A DNA stretch of 64,000 nt from Chondromyces crocatus (GCF_001189295.1 NZ_CP012159.1:10125856-10189855), one strand, 5' to 3'. Numbered from the stretch's first letter, positions 24,709 to 33,969 are shown. The notes: a model not told the origin generated them from the sequence alone. Numbers and translations: made by a program.

Positions 24709-25797
24709 ATGCTGAATCTTGGCCCGGCTGGTGAGAGGCGCTCACGATCGCGGTCGATGTCCACCCGGGTCGCCTTGGCGGTCGGATTCACGCTCGGCGC
24801 AGCCACGCTCGCCACGTTCGTTTACCGCTCCGGGCTCTCCGGCGACCTGCCCTCGCTCGACCTTGCCAAGGGGGCCATCAAGGGCGCAGCGCCAGACAAG
24901 TTGCGCTTCCAGTGGCAGCTCAAGCGAGACCGGCACTGGCAGATCATCGGCTCACCTTCCGAGAGCCGCGAGACGACGGATCAGCTCGAGAACAACCGGG
25001 GGGCATGCCAGAGCGGTATGGTCGAAGTGAAGGGGCAGATGAAGATCGATGCCTCTCCCAACGCTCAATACGACGGCAGCTCGATCGAGGAGCTGCAGAA
25101 GACGACCTGCAAGCGCTGGATCAACCGCGAGTACCCCGAGCGGTGCGGCGAGTTCGATCGCGAGAAGTGGCTCAAGGTTTCCCAGAACCTGCCCACGCGG
25201 CAGATGAGCTACTGCATCGATCGCTTCGAGTACCCGAACCAGAAGGGGGAGCACCCGTGGATCATGGTGTCCTGGTACGAGGCGAAGGATCTCTGCGCGG
25301 AGGAAGGCAAGCGTCTGTGCACCGAGTCCGAGTGGACGTTCGCCTGCGAAGGGGAAGAGGCGATGCCCTACCCCTACGGCTACGTGCGTGAACCCGAGGC
25401 GTGCATCGTCGATCAGAAGTGGCGCGCCTTCCACGAGAGCGCCTTCCAATCGCGCAGCGCTCTCCCGGCCATGGCGGAGGTGGATCGGCTCTGGCAAGGG
25501 CTCCCCTCGGGCGCTCAGCCGCGCTGCCGCAGTCCTTTCGGCGTCTACGACATGACCGGCAACGTCGATGAATGGACGCGGTCATCGAGAGACGGTGAGC
25601 GGCCCTCCATCCTCAAGGGAGGCTACTGGGGTCCGGTGCGCACGCGATGTCGCCCAGCAACGCGGTCTCACGACGAGAACCACACATTCTACCAGCAAGG
25701 CTTCCGCTGCTGCGCCGATCCGGGCGCACCGGCCGTGCAACGTGCATCGACCTGGCAGGATCCTGCTTCTGCGCCTCTCCCTCGTGAGTTGAAGTAG
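24709..25797 (+). CDS. Membrane-anchored SUMF1/FGE-fold protein
   Basis: A 362-residue protein with an N-terminal membrane anchor (VALAVGFTLGAATLATFVY) and a periplasmic domain of the formylglycine-generating-enzyme family. Matching segments are SYCIDRFEYPNQKGEHPWIM, VSWYEAKDLCAEEGKRLCTE, SEWTFACEGEEAMPYPYG, FGVYDMTGNVDEWTRSS and the terminal QQGFRCCAD. In active FGEs two cysteines lie five residues apart just before an AARS-like motif; here the region reads GPVRTRCRPATRS, so only one is present. It probably does not oxidise cysteine, and may bind or sense instead, as many bacterial FGE-fold proteins do. Its place next to a sulfatase-like gene is suggestive. Confidence 0.85.
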   Translation: MLNLGPAGERRSRSRSMSTRVALAVGFTLGAATLATFVYRSGLSGDLPSLDLAKGAIKGAAPDKLRFQWQLKRDRHWQIIGSPSESRETTDQLENNRGACQSGMVEVKGQMKIDASPNAQYDGSSIEELQKTTCKRWINREYPERCGEFDREKWLKVSQNLPTRQMSYCIDRFEYPNQKGEHPWIMVSWYEAKDLCAEEGKRLCTESEWTFACEGEEAMPYPYGYVREPEACIVDQKWRAFHESAFQSRSALPAMAEVDRLWQGLPSGAQPRCRSPFGVYDMTGNVDEWTRSSRDGERPSILKGGYWGPVRTRCRPATRSHDENHTFYQQGFRCCADPGAPAVQRASTWQDPASAPLPRELK

Positions 25798-25806
25798 ACG
25801 AGGCGT

Positions 25807-26367
25807 GTGCTCCCCGCCATCCCGAGTCATGTAGGGCGCCTGGCCATCATCGCTCGGTGGAAACCCGTCCATGCGGGGCATGCCGCCGTGCTCGGGTCGC
25901 TCGTGGAGCGTGCGGATGAGGTGTTGATCGGGATCGGTAGTTCCAACCGCTACAATGCGCGGAACCCCTTCACCTCGAGCGAGAGCGCCACCATGATCCA
26001 GCTGGTGCTGCGAGGGCACTGCAACTACCGCGTCATCGACGTCCCCGACCTCGATGATGGTCCTCGCTGGCGCCAGATGGTCAAGGAGATGCTCGGTGCC
26101 ATCGATCTGTTCGTCACAGCGAATGGCTACGTCCGCAGCCTGCTCATCGAGGATTATCCCATCCTGCACCCTGTGCATCTCGTCCCACCGGAACTTCGCG
26201 TTCGCGTCGATGGGACGATGGTCCGGGTGGCGATGGCACGAGGCGATGCGTGGCGCTCGCTGGTGCCTGCCGAGGTGGAGCACTACCTGGAGGAGCACGG
26301 GCTCGTCGAGCGTTTGCGGTCCGAGTTCGGAGCCGAGCTCCTGAATGCGAAGGATGCTGGCTCGTGA
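25807..26367 (+). CDS. NadM-like nicotinamide-nucleotide adenylyltransferase
   Basis: A 186-residue nucleotidyltransferase of the alpha/beta HxGH superfamily. Visible motifs are the N-terminal RWKPVHAGHAAVL (HxGH), SNRYNARNPFTSSESATMI and a C-terminal DGTMVRVAMARGDAWRSLVP, the ISGTxxR-like site that binds phosphate. This pattern is that of archaeal-type NMN adenylyltransferase (NadM), which joins ATP and NMN or NaMN to make NAD or NaAD. The start is a GTG. The gene is the first of four closely spaced genes that end with NAD synthetase, which strongly supports a role in NAD formation. A cytidylyltransferase of another substrate is the alternative. Confidence 0.85.
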   Translation: MLPAIPSHVGRLAIIARWKPVHAGHAAVLGSLVERADEVLIGIGSSNRYNARNPFTSSESATMIQLVLRGHCNYRVIDVPDLDDGPRWRQMVKEMLGAIDLFVTANGYVRSLLIEDYPILHPVHLVPPELRVRVDGTMVRVAMARGDAWRSLVPAEVEHYLEEHGLVERLRSEFGAELLNAKDAGS

Positions 26368-26414
26368 GCTGATGTGCACACGCCGCTCCGTGGCGGCACG
26401 TGAGGAGGAAAGCG

Positions 26415-27425
26415 ATGTACTCTTGGGGTGACGATACGAGCGACTGGGCGAAGCCGGACGCCTATGCGTACTCTCCCGCGGCCAAAAAAGAGCGTGCCGC
26501 CGACGCCGCCCGCGCTGACGCCCATGGGCCGCGTACCTACGGGTCACGTCACGCGCCGAACGAACAGCTCGCCACACCTCGAAAACGGGTCACATCCCAC
26601 TCGAAGACGCCGCTCATCGTTGCGGTCGACGTCACAGGCTCGATGCAGCGCTGGCCAGCCGAGATCTTCGATCGGCTTCCCTTGCTGTACCAGACGCTGT
26701 CCCAGTATCGAGACGAGCTGGAGATCTGCTTCGCGGCCATCGGCGATGCGCGCAGCGATCGCTGGCCACTGCAGGTCACTCACTTCGCACGGGGCTTCGA
26801 TCTGGAGACCCAGCTCGCTGCGCTGTACGGCGAGGGTGGTGGTGGCGACATCCCCGAGGGATATGGCCTCTTCGCCTACTGGGTCAACACGTACGTCCAG
26901 GTGCCCAATGCCGAGCGGCCTTTCCTGATCGTTTTCGGGGACGCGCCAATGCACCTCGAGGTCTTCGAGAAGGAAATCGAGCATGTCCTGGGTGAGGGGC
27001 CTGCGCAGTCGGTCGATGCGCTCGCTGCCTGGCGTGAGGTCTGCCGCACCTGGAACGCCTGGTTTCTTCGGCGCCCCGGGGGGAAACGGGGAGACGAGAT
27101 CGATCAGCAATGGGGCAAGGCCATCGGGGCTCAGCAGATCGTGCACATGGATGACGAGCAGCGCGCCGTCGATTACGCGATGGGCCTCATTGCGCGAAGC
27201 TGGGGTCACTTCGACGATTTCAAGATCAACATGACGGCCCGGCAAGACGGCATCAAGGTAAGTGAACTCGAGCAGCGTGTGAGCGCGCTGGAGAGCGCAA
27301 TCGAGGAGGCGCGTGAGCCCCGGGCGCTTCTCTGCCCGCACTGCAATGCTCCATTGCCCGACAGCAAGTCATCACGCCTGACGTGCAGCTTCTGCACTAC
27401 GACCATCCGCGTACCACTTCGATAA
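26415..27425 (+). CDS. VWA-domain protein with C-terminal zinc ribbon
   Basis: A 336-residue soluble protein. GAGGAAAG before the ATG at 26415 fixes the start. The N-terminal ~65 residues are polar. A von Willebrand A domain follows, with the MIDAS sequence DVTGSM at residue 72, later DGxx-like AAIGDARSDRW and GEGGGGDIPEGYGLFAYWV. A short coiled-coil-like helix (VSELEQRVSALESAIEEARE) leads to a C-terminal zinc ribbon, CPHCNAPLP then TCSFC. There is no signal peptide, so it acts in the cytoplasm, possibly as a metal-dependent scaffold. It lies between the NadM-like gene (47 bases) and the pyruvate-kinase-like gene, whose ATG overlaps its stop as TAATG. Confidence 0.88.
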   Translation: MYSWGDDTSDWAKPDAYAYSPAAKKERAADAARADAHGPRTYGSRHAPNEQLATPRKRVTSHSKTPLIVAVDVTGSMQRWPAEIFDRLPLLYQTLSQYRDELEICFAAIGDARSDRWPLQVTHFARGFDLETQLAALYGEGGGGDIPEGYGLFAYWVNTYVQVPNAERPFLIVFGDAPMHLEVFEKEIEHVLGEGPAQSVDALAAWREVCRTWNAWFLRRPGGKRGDEIDQQWGKAIGAQQIVHMDDEQRAVDYAMGLIARSWGHFDDFKINMTARQDGIKVSELEQRVSALESAIEEAREPRALLCPHCNAPLPDSKSSRLTCSFCTTTIRVPLR

Positions 27426-28405
27426 TGAGGGACATCCGCGCGATCGTCACGTTGCCTCCTTACGCGCCGTTTGCGGAGGAAGTCGCGCGACACCCTCTGT
27501 GCGCTGGCATCCGGCTGAACACCGTCATGCCCATCGCCGGCCCTCCCAGCGGCGTGCTTTCCCGCCTCGCCTCTCTCGAGGTGCCCCTCTGGGTGGACCT
27601 CAAAGCGCGACAGCTCCGCGTGGTGCGGGCCGCCATTCCACCCTTCACCGAGGTGCGCGTCAGCCACCCGGTTCGGGTCGATGTCCCAGCCCTGGCCTTC
27701 TTCGGGGACGGTCGGGAGCACGCCCGCATCGTCGCCGTCGACGGCGACAGGCTGATCCTGGAGGACGGCCCTCGACGCCTCGTCGGCCCCGGTGAGTCCG
27801 TCAATATCGTCGACCCATCCCTCGAAATAGAGGGCACGCTGACCGACTCCGACCGGGCCTACCTCGCTGCCATGCGTGAGCTCGGCCTCCGGGGTGTCAT
27901 GCTCTCCTTCGTGGAGCGCGATGAGGATGCCGCGGAGGTCGAGGCGGCGCTCCCTGGCGCCGAGGTGATCCTCAAGATCGAATCTCCTCGCGGTGTCGAC
28001 TTTGCCCGACGCATGGGAGCGCATCATGGGCGAGGGCTCTCGAAGGCAGCTCCAGAAATCGCGCCAGCGAAGGGCTCCGGCTTGGGGAAGGAGCGACAGC
28101 GTTCTTCGATTCGTCGGTTGATGGCCGCTCGGGGAGATCTCTACGTGGAGGTGGTCCGACCTCATCGCATCCTCGGCGCTCTCCGTGATGTCCTGGCTGC
28201 CGATCCAGAGGCCATCGTGGCGAGTCGGCTTTTCAACTCGCTCTCGCGCGGGCCCGTGCCGGATTGCGCGGACATCAGCGACGCGGCCTTCTTGATGACC
28301 CTCGGCTACCGCACCTTCATGCTGGGTGATGATGTCTGCCTCGCACGAGACAGCGTCATCTCCGCGTTGAACCTGCTTGGCGCCATTGCGACAGAACTCC
28401 GGTGA
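27425..28405 (+). CDS. Pyruvate kinase-like barrel protein lacking the C-terminal domain
   Basis: A 326-residue protein whose second half follows pyruvate kinase: LTDSDRAYLAAMRELGLRGV, MLSFVERDEDAAEV, VILKIESPRGVDFA, MAARGDLYVEV and ISDAAFLMTLGYRTFMLGDD match the barrel strands around KIE, ARGDLGVE and the DVANAVLDGTD region. The segment DGDRLILEDGPRRLVGPGES looks like a shortened B domain, and IRLNTVMP sits where ARLNFSHG would be. The family is usually ~470 residues; the allosteric C-terminal domain is missing and the TQML segment is replaced by ASRLFNSL. It is translationally coupled to both neighbours (TAATG before, GTGA after), so it probably works with NAD synthetase. Enzymatic activity is not established. 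Confidence 0.8.
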   Translation: MRDIRAIVTLPPYAPFAEEVARHPLCAGIRLNTVMPIAGPPSGVLSRLASLEVPLWVDLKARQLRVVRAAIPPFTEVRVSHPVRVDVPALAFFGDGREHARIVAVDGDRLILEDGPRRLVGPGESVNIVDPSLEIEGTLTDSDRAYLAAMRELGLRGVMLSFVERDEDAAEVEAALPGAEVILKIESPRGVDFARRMGAHHGRGLSKAAPEIAPAKGSGLGKERQRSSIRRLMAARGDLYVEVVRPHRILGALRDVLAADPEAIVASRLFNSLSRGPVPDCADISDAAFLMTLGYRTFMLGDDVCLARDSVISALNLLGAIATELR

Positions 28406-30111
28406 GAGTTGGCCTCTGTCAGATCGACACGCGCGTCGGTGATCTCACCGGCAACACCGCACGCATTCTCGCCGCCGTACGCGCCGCGCGTGATGCGGGT
28501 GCTCAGCTATGTGTGTTCCCCGAGCTGGTGCTGCCCGGGGTGCCGCCTCGTGATCTGCTGGATGATGAGGACTTCGTAGACGCCGTGGTCGCGGCGACGC
28601 ACGGGCTCGCCGAGAAGCTTGCGACGTGCCCCCCCGTCCTGGTGGGGACCGTGGTGCGGGTGGCCTCCACCCAGGCGGCTTCTCGACATGCATGCACGGG
28701 GGGCCGGTCTGTCGATGGGAGTTCGACCCCCCCAGGTCCCCGGGAGCCAGGCAGCTTCACCCGCTTGCGCTACGGTGGCCCTCCGCTACTCCACAATGCG
28801 CTCGCCCTGCTCGAGGCAGGCAAGATCGCGGGTTACTTCGGCAAGCGCTTGTTGCCCGGGTACGACGTCTTCCATGAGCCTCGCTGGTTCGCGCCGGCTC
28901 CCCCCTCTTCCCCTGCACATGTCGATGGCGTTCCGATAGGGCCGCTCCTCTGCGAGGATCTCTGGTCGGAGAACTATCCCGACGACCCAGGCCTGGATCT
29001 CCGGCAGCAGGGGGCTCGTCTCCTCGTCTGCGCGTCAGCCTCGCCCTACCGCCCCGCGGCTCTGTCGGCACGTCTCCACCATGCTCGACGCGCGCAACGG
29101 GCACACCCGGATGTCGGTCCGGCCGCGGTGGTCTACGTCAACGCTGTCGGGGCGCAGGATGAGCTGATCTTCGACGGTCGCAGCTTCGTGCTCGACGAGG
29201 ACGGGCGCTGCATCTCCATGCTCGCCGCGTTCGAGGAGCGCGTCGAAGTCATCGACTTGAAAGCCGCACCCGAAGAGGTGCGCTTGCCCCCGGCCCCCCC
29301 GCGAGAAGCCGAGCTGCGAGCAGCCCTCGTTCTGGGAATTCGCGACTTCGCTCGCAAGAACCGCGTACACCGCGTCTATGTCGGTCTCTCGGGGGGCATC
29401 GATTCAGCGCTCGTCGCGTGCCTCGCAACCGAAGCGCTGGGAGCTTCTGCGGTGACGGCGGTCGCTCTCCCGTCGCGCCACACCGATCCACGGTCGACGG
29501 AAGCTGCCCGCAGGCTCGCCACCAACCTGGGCGTGAGCTTCGAGGTCACGCCCATCGAGACCCTCCACGCTGCCGCCGAGACCGCGCTCAGCCCACTCCT
29601 CCAGAGGGCGCCATCAACCGATACCACGCTGGAGAATGTGCAAGCGCGGCTTCGAGCCATGGTGCTGATGGCCTATGTCAATCGAAGAGGGGGGATGCTG
29701 CTCAACAGCAGCAACAAGACCGAACTCGCGCTCGGCTATGGAACGCTCTATGGGGACATGGCAGGGACGCTGTGCGTCATCGGGGATCTCACCAAGCTCG
29801 ACGTCTATTCCGTGGCTCGCCATTTCGACGACGGTCGAGGGCTCATCCCGAGGTTCATTCTGGAGCGCCCGCCCACAGCCGAGCTGCGAGAGCATCAGGT
29901 AGATCCATTCGACTACTCACGGGTCGCGCCGGCAGTGGAGTCCATCCTTCAGACAAGACCCCGAGCGGGCGACGAGCACGAGGAGGAGGAACAAAGGCTT
30001 GCGCAACAGGTTCGTCTTGCGGAGCACAAGCGCTGGCAGACAGGCATCATCCTCAAGGTGAGCGATCGCGCCATTGGAACTGGCAGGATGATCCCTGTGA
30101 CACGGGGGTAA
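28402..30111 (+). CDS. nadE: Glutamine-dependent NAD(+) synthetase
   Basis: A 569-residue two-domain enzyme. The N-terminal nitrilase/glutaminase domain shows the Glu-Lys-Cys triad: Glu41 (VFPELVLPG), Lys in YFGKRLLPGYDVF and Cys in PLLCEDLWSENY. The C-terminal synthetase has the PP-loop GLSGGIDSALVACLATEALG and the LLNSSNKTELALGYGTLYGD signature. It converts nicotinic acid adenine dinucleotide to NAD using glutamine and ATP. The GTG start overlaps the previous stop (GTGA). A 35-residue insert rich in Ser, Gly and Pro interrupts the glutaminase domain near residue 85. It completes an operon that begins with a NadM-like adenylyltransferase. Confidence 0.97.
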   Translation: MRVGLCQIDTRVGDLTGNTARILAAVRAARDAGAQLCVFPELVLPGVPPRDLLDDEDFVDAVVAATHGLAEKLATCPPVLVGTVVRVASTQAASRHACTGGRSVDGSSTPPGPREPGSFTRLRYGGPPLLHNALALLEAGKIAGYFGKRLLPGYDVFHEPRWFAPAPPSSPAHVDGVPIGPLLCEDLWSENYPDDPGLDLRQQGARLLVCASASPYRPAALSARLHHARRAQRAHPDVGPAAVVYVNAVGAQDELIFDGRSFVLDEDGRCISMLAAFEERVEVIDLKAAPEEVRLPPAPPREAELRAALVLGIRDFARKNRVHRVYVGLSGGIDSALVACLATEALGASAVTAVALPSRHTDPRSTEAARRLATNLGVSFEVTPIETLHAAAETALSPLLQRAPSTDTTLENVQARLRAMVLMAYVNRRGGMLLNSSNKTELALGYGTLYGDMAGTLCVIGDLTKLDVYSVARHFDDGRGLIPRFILERPPTAELREHQVDPFDYSRVAPAVESILQTRPRAGDEHEEEEQRLAQQVRLAEHKRWQTGIILKVSDRAIGTGRMIPVTRG

Positions 30112-30250
30112 TTCGCTTGGCTGGCCGAGAGCGCCGCACAGGAGGCTCGGCTCGTCAGGCCAGTTGAATGAGGTCGGCTCTCGAGAAAATGACGACTGGC
30201 GATGACGTCGTCACATCGCCCAGACCTCGCGTTACCACAAAAAGCAGATC

Positions 30251-30280
30251 CCTCTCCCTGAATGGCATCAAGGAGAGGGC
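30251..30280. terminator. Hairpin between convergent nadE and the sigma factor gene
   Basis: CCCTCTCC (30251-30258) pairs perfectly with GGAGAGGG (30273-30280) around a 14-base loop. A second GC-rich palindrome, CCCCGTGACGGGG, lies just downstream near 30300. Both genes end toward this site, so a bidirectional terminator is plausible. Confidence 0.4.
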
Positions 30281-30324
30281 TCTGGAGGGCTCTGTCACCC
30301 CGTGACGGGGGGGCGTGTCAGAGC

Positions 30325-31980
30325 TCAGGGCGAGTAGTCACGCATCTGCTTCCGGATCTTGCCGAGTGCTTGCTCCTGAAGCTGCCGGATGCGCTCTCTC
30401 GAGAGGTTGTACTTGTCGCCAATCTCCTTCAGCGTCAGCTCATCTTCGTCATCCAGCCCAAAGCGCCACCGAATGATCCGGGACTCGATTGGCGTCAGCG
30501 TCGTCAGCAATCGACGAACCTCGTCGCTCCACTTTCGGTTGGCGAGGTGATCGAAGGGAGAGAGGGCATTCTCTTCCTGGAGGAAGTCGATGAACTTCCT
30601 TCCATCCTCGTCACCGACGGGCCGATCGAGCGAGAAGGGGGTCTCAGCGTAGAAGTCTTTGACCTTGTCGAGCTTCTCCCGAGGAATCCCCGTCTCTCGT
30701 TCGAGTTCCTCGATCGTCGGCTCTTTCCCTGTCCTCGCGATGATGGCCTGAGTCGCCCGCGCGACACGATTATAAGTGTCGAGCATGTGGACAGGAATAC
30801 GCACAGCGCGCCCCTTATCGGCAAGCGCACGGCTGATCGCATGCCTGATCCACCAGGAGGCGTACGTGGAGAAGCGGAATCCGCGGTTGTGATCGAACCG
30901 CTCGACCGCCTTCATGAGGCCGATATTTCCCTCCTGGATCAGGTCAATGAGCGGCAGTCTCCCGCGGTTGTACCGGCGAGCAATCGAGACGACGAGGCGT
31001 AGATTCGCTTTGACGAATTTGTTCTTCGCCGAATGCTGCGCTTGAAACGTTCGTTCGATGAGATCGAGGTAGGCCTGGTATTCCGGGCTGCTCTCCAGCC
31101 GAGGCCGCACCACACGAGCTTCCTCGGGGTCGCTCACATCGTCATCGAAGTCGAACTCGCGGACGAGATCACGAGCTGTCGTGAAGGCGCCCGCCATCCA
31201 CAGGCGGTCTGAGTCGGGGAGTCGAATGACGCCGGCAAGCTCTTCGGTCAGCTCAGTCCATGCCCGAGCTTGCTCCGCGATCAGCTTGCCGCCCTTCTGC
31301 TTGTGCGCCAGCTTGACGAGCTTGAGAAGCTCGGCAATCTGAGGGGCTTTGATCTCATCCTCGCCAGCCTTGGCGACATCTCTAGCGATATCTTCCAGGA
31401 TGTACTCGGCCGCAGGGAGATGAGAGAGAAGCGCTACCCAGTGGTCGATCTCCGTCCGCTCCACTCCACGCGCAGCGTCGAGCTCCTCGTCCGGTCCCAT
31501 GACAGGGTGCAACGCCATGTCACGGAAGTACCGCGCGAGCATGGAATCGCCGCCGCCATCCTCCACATCTCTCAGTTCACGTTCGAGTCGCCCCCCTCGC
31601 TCTGGCGCCTGCGCACGATCCAGGGGACCGATATCGAGGTCGAGAAACTCTGCCGCCGGCTCTTCATCGATGAACTCGGCAGAACGCGCTCGGATAGAGG
31701 TCTCTTCGGCCTGATCATCTTCCAGCAAGTTCATCGTGCCGAGCCCCTTTGCAGTCCCATGAGCCGGCACAAAAGAGTCCCCCTTCGCTGCGGTACTGTT
31801 CATCTTCCTCATGGCGGCTCCTTCGGTGCTAGCGGCTCCCGGCACGCGTGAGACCGGACGTCGGGACGCAACCGCCGGTCCAGCACCGTGCTTCGATGCC
31901 ACACGCCGCGGTGAAGTCCTCTGAGAGGGTTTCGTGCTGATACGTGATGCTTCTGGACGGCGGGCTGTCGACGTGCTCAT
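30325..31980 (-). CDS. Sigma-70 family RNA polymerase sigma factor (RpoD-like, group 2)
   Basis: A 551-residue factor. The long N-terminal ~140 residues are polar and not conserved. Region 1.2 begins at [20 protein letters not shown]; region 2 has [39 protein letters not shown] and [20 protein letters not shown]; region 3 has [20 protein letters not shown]; region 4 has [20 protein letters not shown]. The -10 and -35 recognition helices are intact, so it should direct core polymerase to promoters. The non-conserved domain between 1.2 and 2 is about 150 residues. AAGGA precedes the ATG at 31980; an internal ATG at 31812 is possible. It is probably one of several stress or developmental sigma factors; the primary RpoD would more often neighbour dnaG or rpsU. 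Confidence 0.9.
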   Translation of the reverse strand: MSTSTARRPEASRISTKPSQRTSPRRVASKHGAGPAVASRRPVSRVPGAASTEGAAMRKMNSTAAKGDSFVPAHGTAKGLGTMNLLEDDQAEETSIRARSAEFIDEEPAAEFLDLDIGPLDRAQAPERGGRLERELRDVEDGGGDSMLARYFRDMALHPVMGPDEELDAARGVERTEIDHWVALLSHLPAAEYILEDIARDVAKAGEDEIKAPQIAELLKLVKLAHKQKGGKLIAEQARAWTELTEELAGVIRLPDSDRLWMAGAFTTARDLVREFDFDDDVSDPEEARVVRPRLESSPEYQAYLDLIERTFQAQHSAKNKFVKANLRLVVSIARRYNRGRLPLIDLIQEGNIGLMKAVERFDHNRGFRFSTYASWWIRHAISRALADKGRAVRIPVHMLDTYNRVARATQAIIARTGKEPTIEELERETGIPREKLDKVKDFYAETPFSLDRPVGDEDGRKFIDFLQEENALSPFDHLANRKWSDEVRRLLTTLTPIESRIIRWRFGLDDEDELTLKEIGDKYNLSRERIRQLQEQALGKIRKQMRDYSP

Positions 31981-32882
31981 CTTATCCTTCGGTGCGACCT
32001 TCAGTTCCCATCGGCTACAATATGGAACTGGATGGCCGCAGCATGTTTGGTCCCGGTCTCGAATTCCTCACTGCAATAAGTGGAACAGGCAGCTTGCCTG
32101 CGACGATGCAGCCTGATCCCTGCTGCTGTCATTCCCAACAGATGGCCAGTACCAACCGTAACTGCTCGAACGCTATTTTGATTCCCGCCGATACGTTCTA
32201 GCCCCACACAGTTCGCAGAGACCTTCGGTCCGGCAAGAACCATGGTCTCTTCTGTGCAAAAAAGATGCCATCGTTACCTTGTGTTTCCTTTAAGCCATGT
32301 AGGTTAAAGTACACAGGGTCCCGCCAGCGTTATTACGCGACGACTCGGCTCGTCCCCTTACAGGGGTTCGAAACGCTCAACCGGTCGAGTCGGTCAGGAG
32401 AAGAGCAGCCAACGGGAGTCGACCGTTGGCCATCCCAGCGCTTTGCTCTGCTTTGGCCCGCCGAAGCATGTTTGGGGAATTTGCGGTCAGTTCCTGAAGT
32501 TTGTCGGAGCAACCGTCGACGCACAAGCGACCAAGCGCGCTAACCAGCGAGGACTAGGTCGAACTGGCGCTCAATCCAGCCCGACAAGCGCTGCTCGATG
32601 GCGCTCACCTGTCGTCTGTACCCTGCTGCTTTCGCGGGAGCTGGACGGGGGTAAGCTGACGCCGTTTCGTCAGGCCAGGACGATGACTCTTCCCTCGACG
32701 GAGGGGAGTGTTCGATCCACTCTTGAACTGACAGCTCCGCCCTCCCCCTTCCTTCGCCCACATCAGGGCGCAAAAGTTCCACGGGGAGTGAGATGCAGGG
32801 TGCGGAATTAGCGCATGCCAGGTGAGTAATTAGTACTCACCACTCCGACATTTATGTCAGAGCCTAAAGGCGTTCGCTGGTC
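31981..32882. other. Gene-free region of lower GC between the sigma gene and pheS
   Basis: About 900 bases with no frame that looks coding by codon use or family resemblance. It has several A/T-rich patches, unlike the genes around it. An 8-bp perfect stem, GCCAACGG/CCGTTGGC, lies at 32408-32430. It must hold the promoter and leader of the sigma factor gene on the right-hand side of 31980. I found no tRNA, transposase or attachment site. Degraded foreign DNA is possible but unproven. Confidence 0.5.
32821..32841 (-). terminator. Inverted repeat downstream of pheS
   Basis: GGTGAGTA and TACTCACC pair perfectly around ATTAG. It lies 42 bases beyond the pheS stop. No T-run follows on the minus strand, so termination is only suggested by position. 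Confidence 0.35.
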
Positions 32883-33953
32883 TCAGAAGTCTGCCAGAAA
32901 ACGAGGATCGTTCTCGAACATGGTTCGAATGTTCGGGATGCCGTAGCGAAGCATCGCCACCCGTTCGATCCCCATGCCGAACGCAAATCCCGAGTACTTC
33001 TCGCCATCCAGTCCACACTGGCGGAAAACTTCCGGGTGAATCATCCCGCATCCCAGGATCTCGATCCAGCCGGTGTACTTACAAACTCGGCACCCCGCAG
33101 AGGTACCGTCGGATTTGAGACAGAACACACATCCGACATCGGCCTCGGCGCCAGGCTCGACGAACGGAAAATAGCTGGGCCGGAATCGGATGCGCGCCTT
33201 CGGGCCGTAGAGCCTCTCTGCGAAGGCAGTCAGCACACCCTTGAGTTCGGCCATGCTCACCCGCTCATCGATGAGGAACCCCTCGATCTGATGGAACATG
33301 GGTGAGTGGGTAATGTCGTCATCCCGCCGATAGACCCGCCCCGCGCTCACCACGGCGAGCGGCAGCTTGACGTCGGGCCGCGTCATCTCCCGGACCTGGA
33401 CGTTGCTCGTATGAGTGCGCAGGAGGGTTCCTGCGCGGACCCAGAAGCTGTCCTGCATGTCCGTGGCTGGATGGTCGGGCGGAAAGGCGAGCTTGGTGAA
33501 GTTGTTCTCTTCCAGCTCGATGTCGCGCCCGTCGACGGCTGCAAACCCGAGGTCCCGGAAGATCCCAATCAGTTCGTCGGTGACCTGCGTGATGGGATGA
33601 AGGTGCCCCCGTCCTCCGCTGAGACGACCGGGCAATGTCAGATCAAATGGTCTCTGGCGCAGTTCTTCCTCTCTCCGAGCGCGCGCCAGCCTTGTCAGCC
33701 GCTCGGAAAAGGTGGCCTCGATTTCCTCTCGGAGGAGATTTACCTGAGCGCCAACCGCAGCCCGTTCTTTCGGTGGGACCTGCCGCATCATCGCCATGAT
33801 GCTGGCCAGTTCGCCCTTCTTTCCGAGAATCTTCGCGTGCTCTTCGCGGAGCACGACATCATTCTCGGAAGCCGCAAACACTTCGCGGACTCGACCCCGC
33901 AGCTTTGCAAGAGCTGCCTCGAGCGCGCTCACGGGGTCGATCGAATCGCTCAA
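32883..33953 (-). CDS. pheS: Phenylalanine-tRNA ligase alpha subunit
   Basis: A 356-residue class II synthetase subunit. The N-terminal coiled coil is residues ~1-90. Motif 2 is visible as the region around VYRRDDDITHSPMFHQIEG, and motif 3 as FAFGMGIERVAMLRYGIP. A zinc-knuckle-like insertion, CVFCLKSDGTSAGCRVC, lies before the GWIEILGCGMIHPEV segment; such an insertion is known from some bacterial PheS proteins. The enzyme charges tRNA-Phe together with PheT. It follows rplT by 16 bases. pheT is not downstream here, so the beta subunit must be encoded elsewhere. Confidence 0.97.
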   Translation of the reverse strand: MSDSIDPVSALEAALAKLRGRVREVFAASENDVVLREEHAKILGKKGELASIMAMMRQVPPKERAAVGAQVNLLREEIEATFSERLTRLARARREEELRQRPFDLTLPGRLSGGRGHLHPITQVTDELIGIFRDLGFAAVDGRDIELEENNFTKLAFPPDHPATDMQDSFWVRAGTLLRTHTSNVQVREMTRPDVKLPLAVVSAGRVYRRDDDITHSPMFHQIEGFLIDERVSMAELKGVLTAFAERLYGPKARIRFRPSYFPFVEPGAEADVGCVFCLKSDGTSAGCRVCKYTGWIEILGCGMIHPEVFRQCGLDGEKYSGFAFGMGIERVAMLRYGIPNIRTMFENDPRFLADF

Positions 33954-33969
33954 TGTAGTACCGAGTGCT

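Noticed and set aside
25200-25720. Active formylglycine-generating enzyme
   Set aside because: Only one of the two catalytic cysteines is present before the TRS segment, so I describe it as an FGE-fold protein only.
32340-32380. Possible tRNA 3' end (GGGGTTCGAAACG)
   Set aside because: No T-arm or acceptor pairing; only a short CCCC/GGGG hairpin is present.
32540-32782. 80-codon minus-strand frame in the gap beyond pheS, considered as a transposase remnant
   Set aside because: No catalytic motif, no terminal inverted repeats or target duplication, and no resemblance to a known family.
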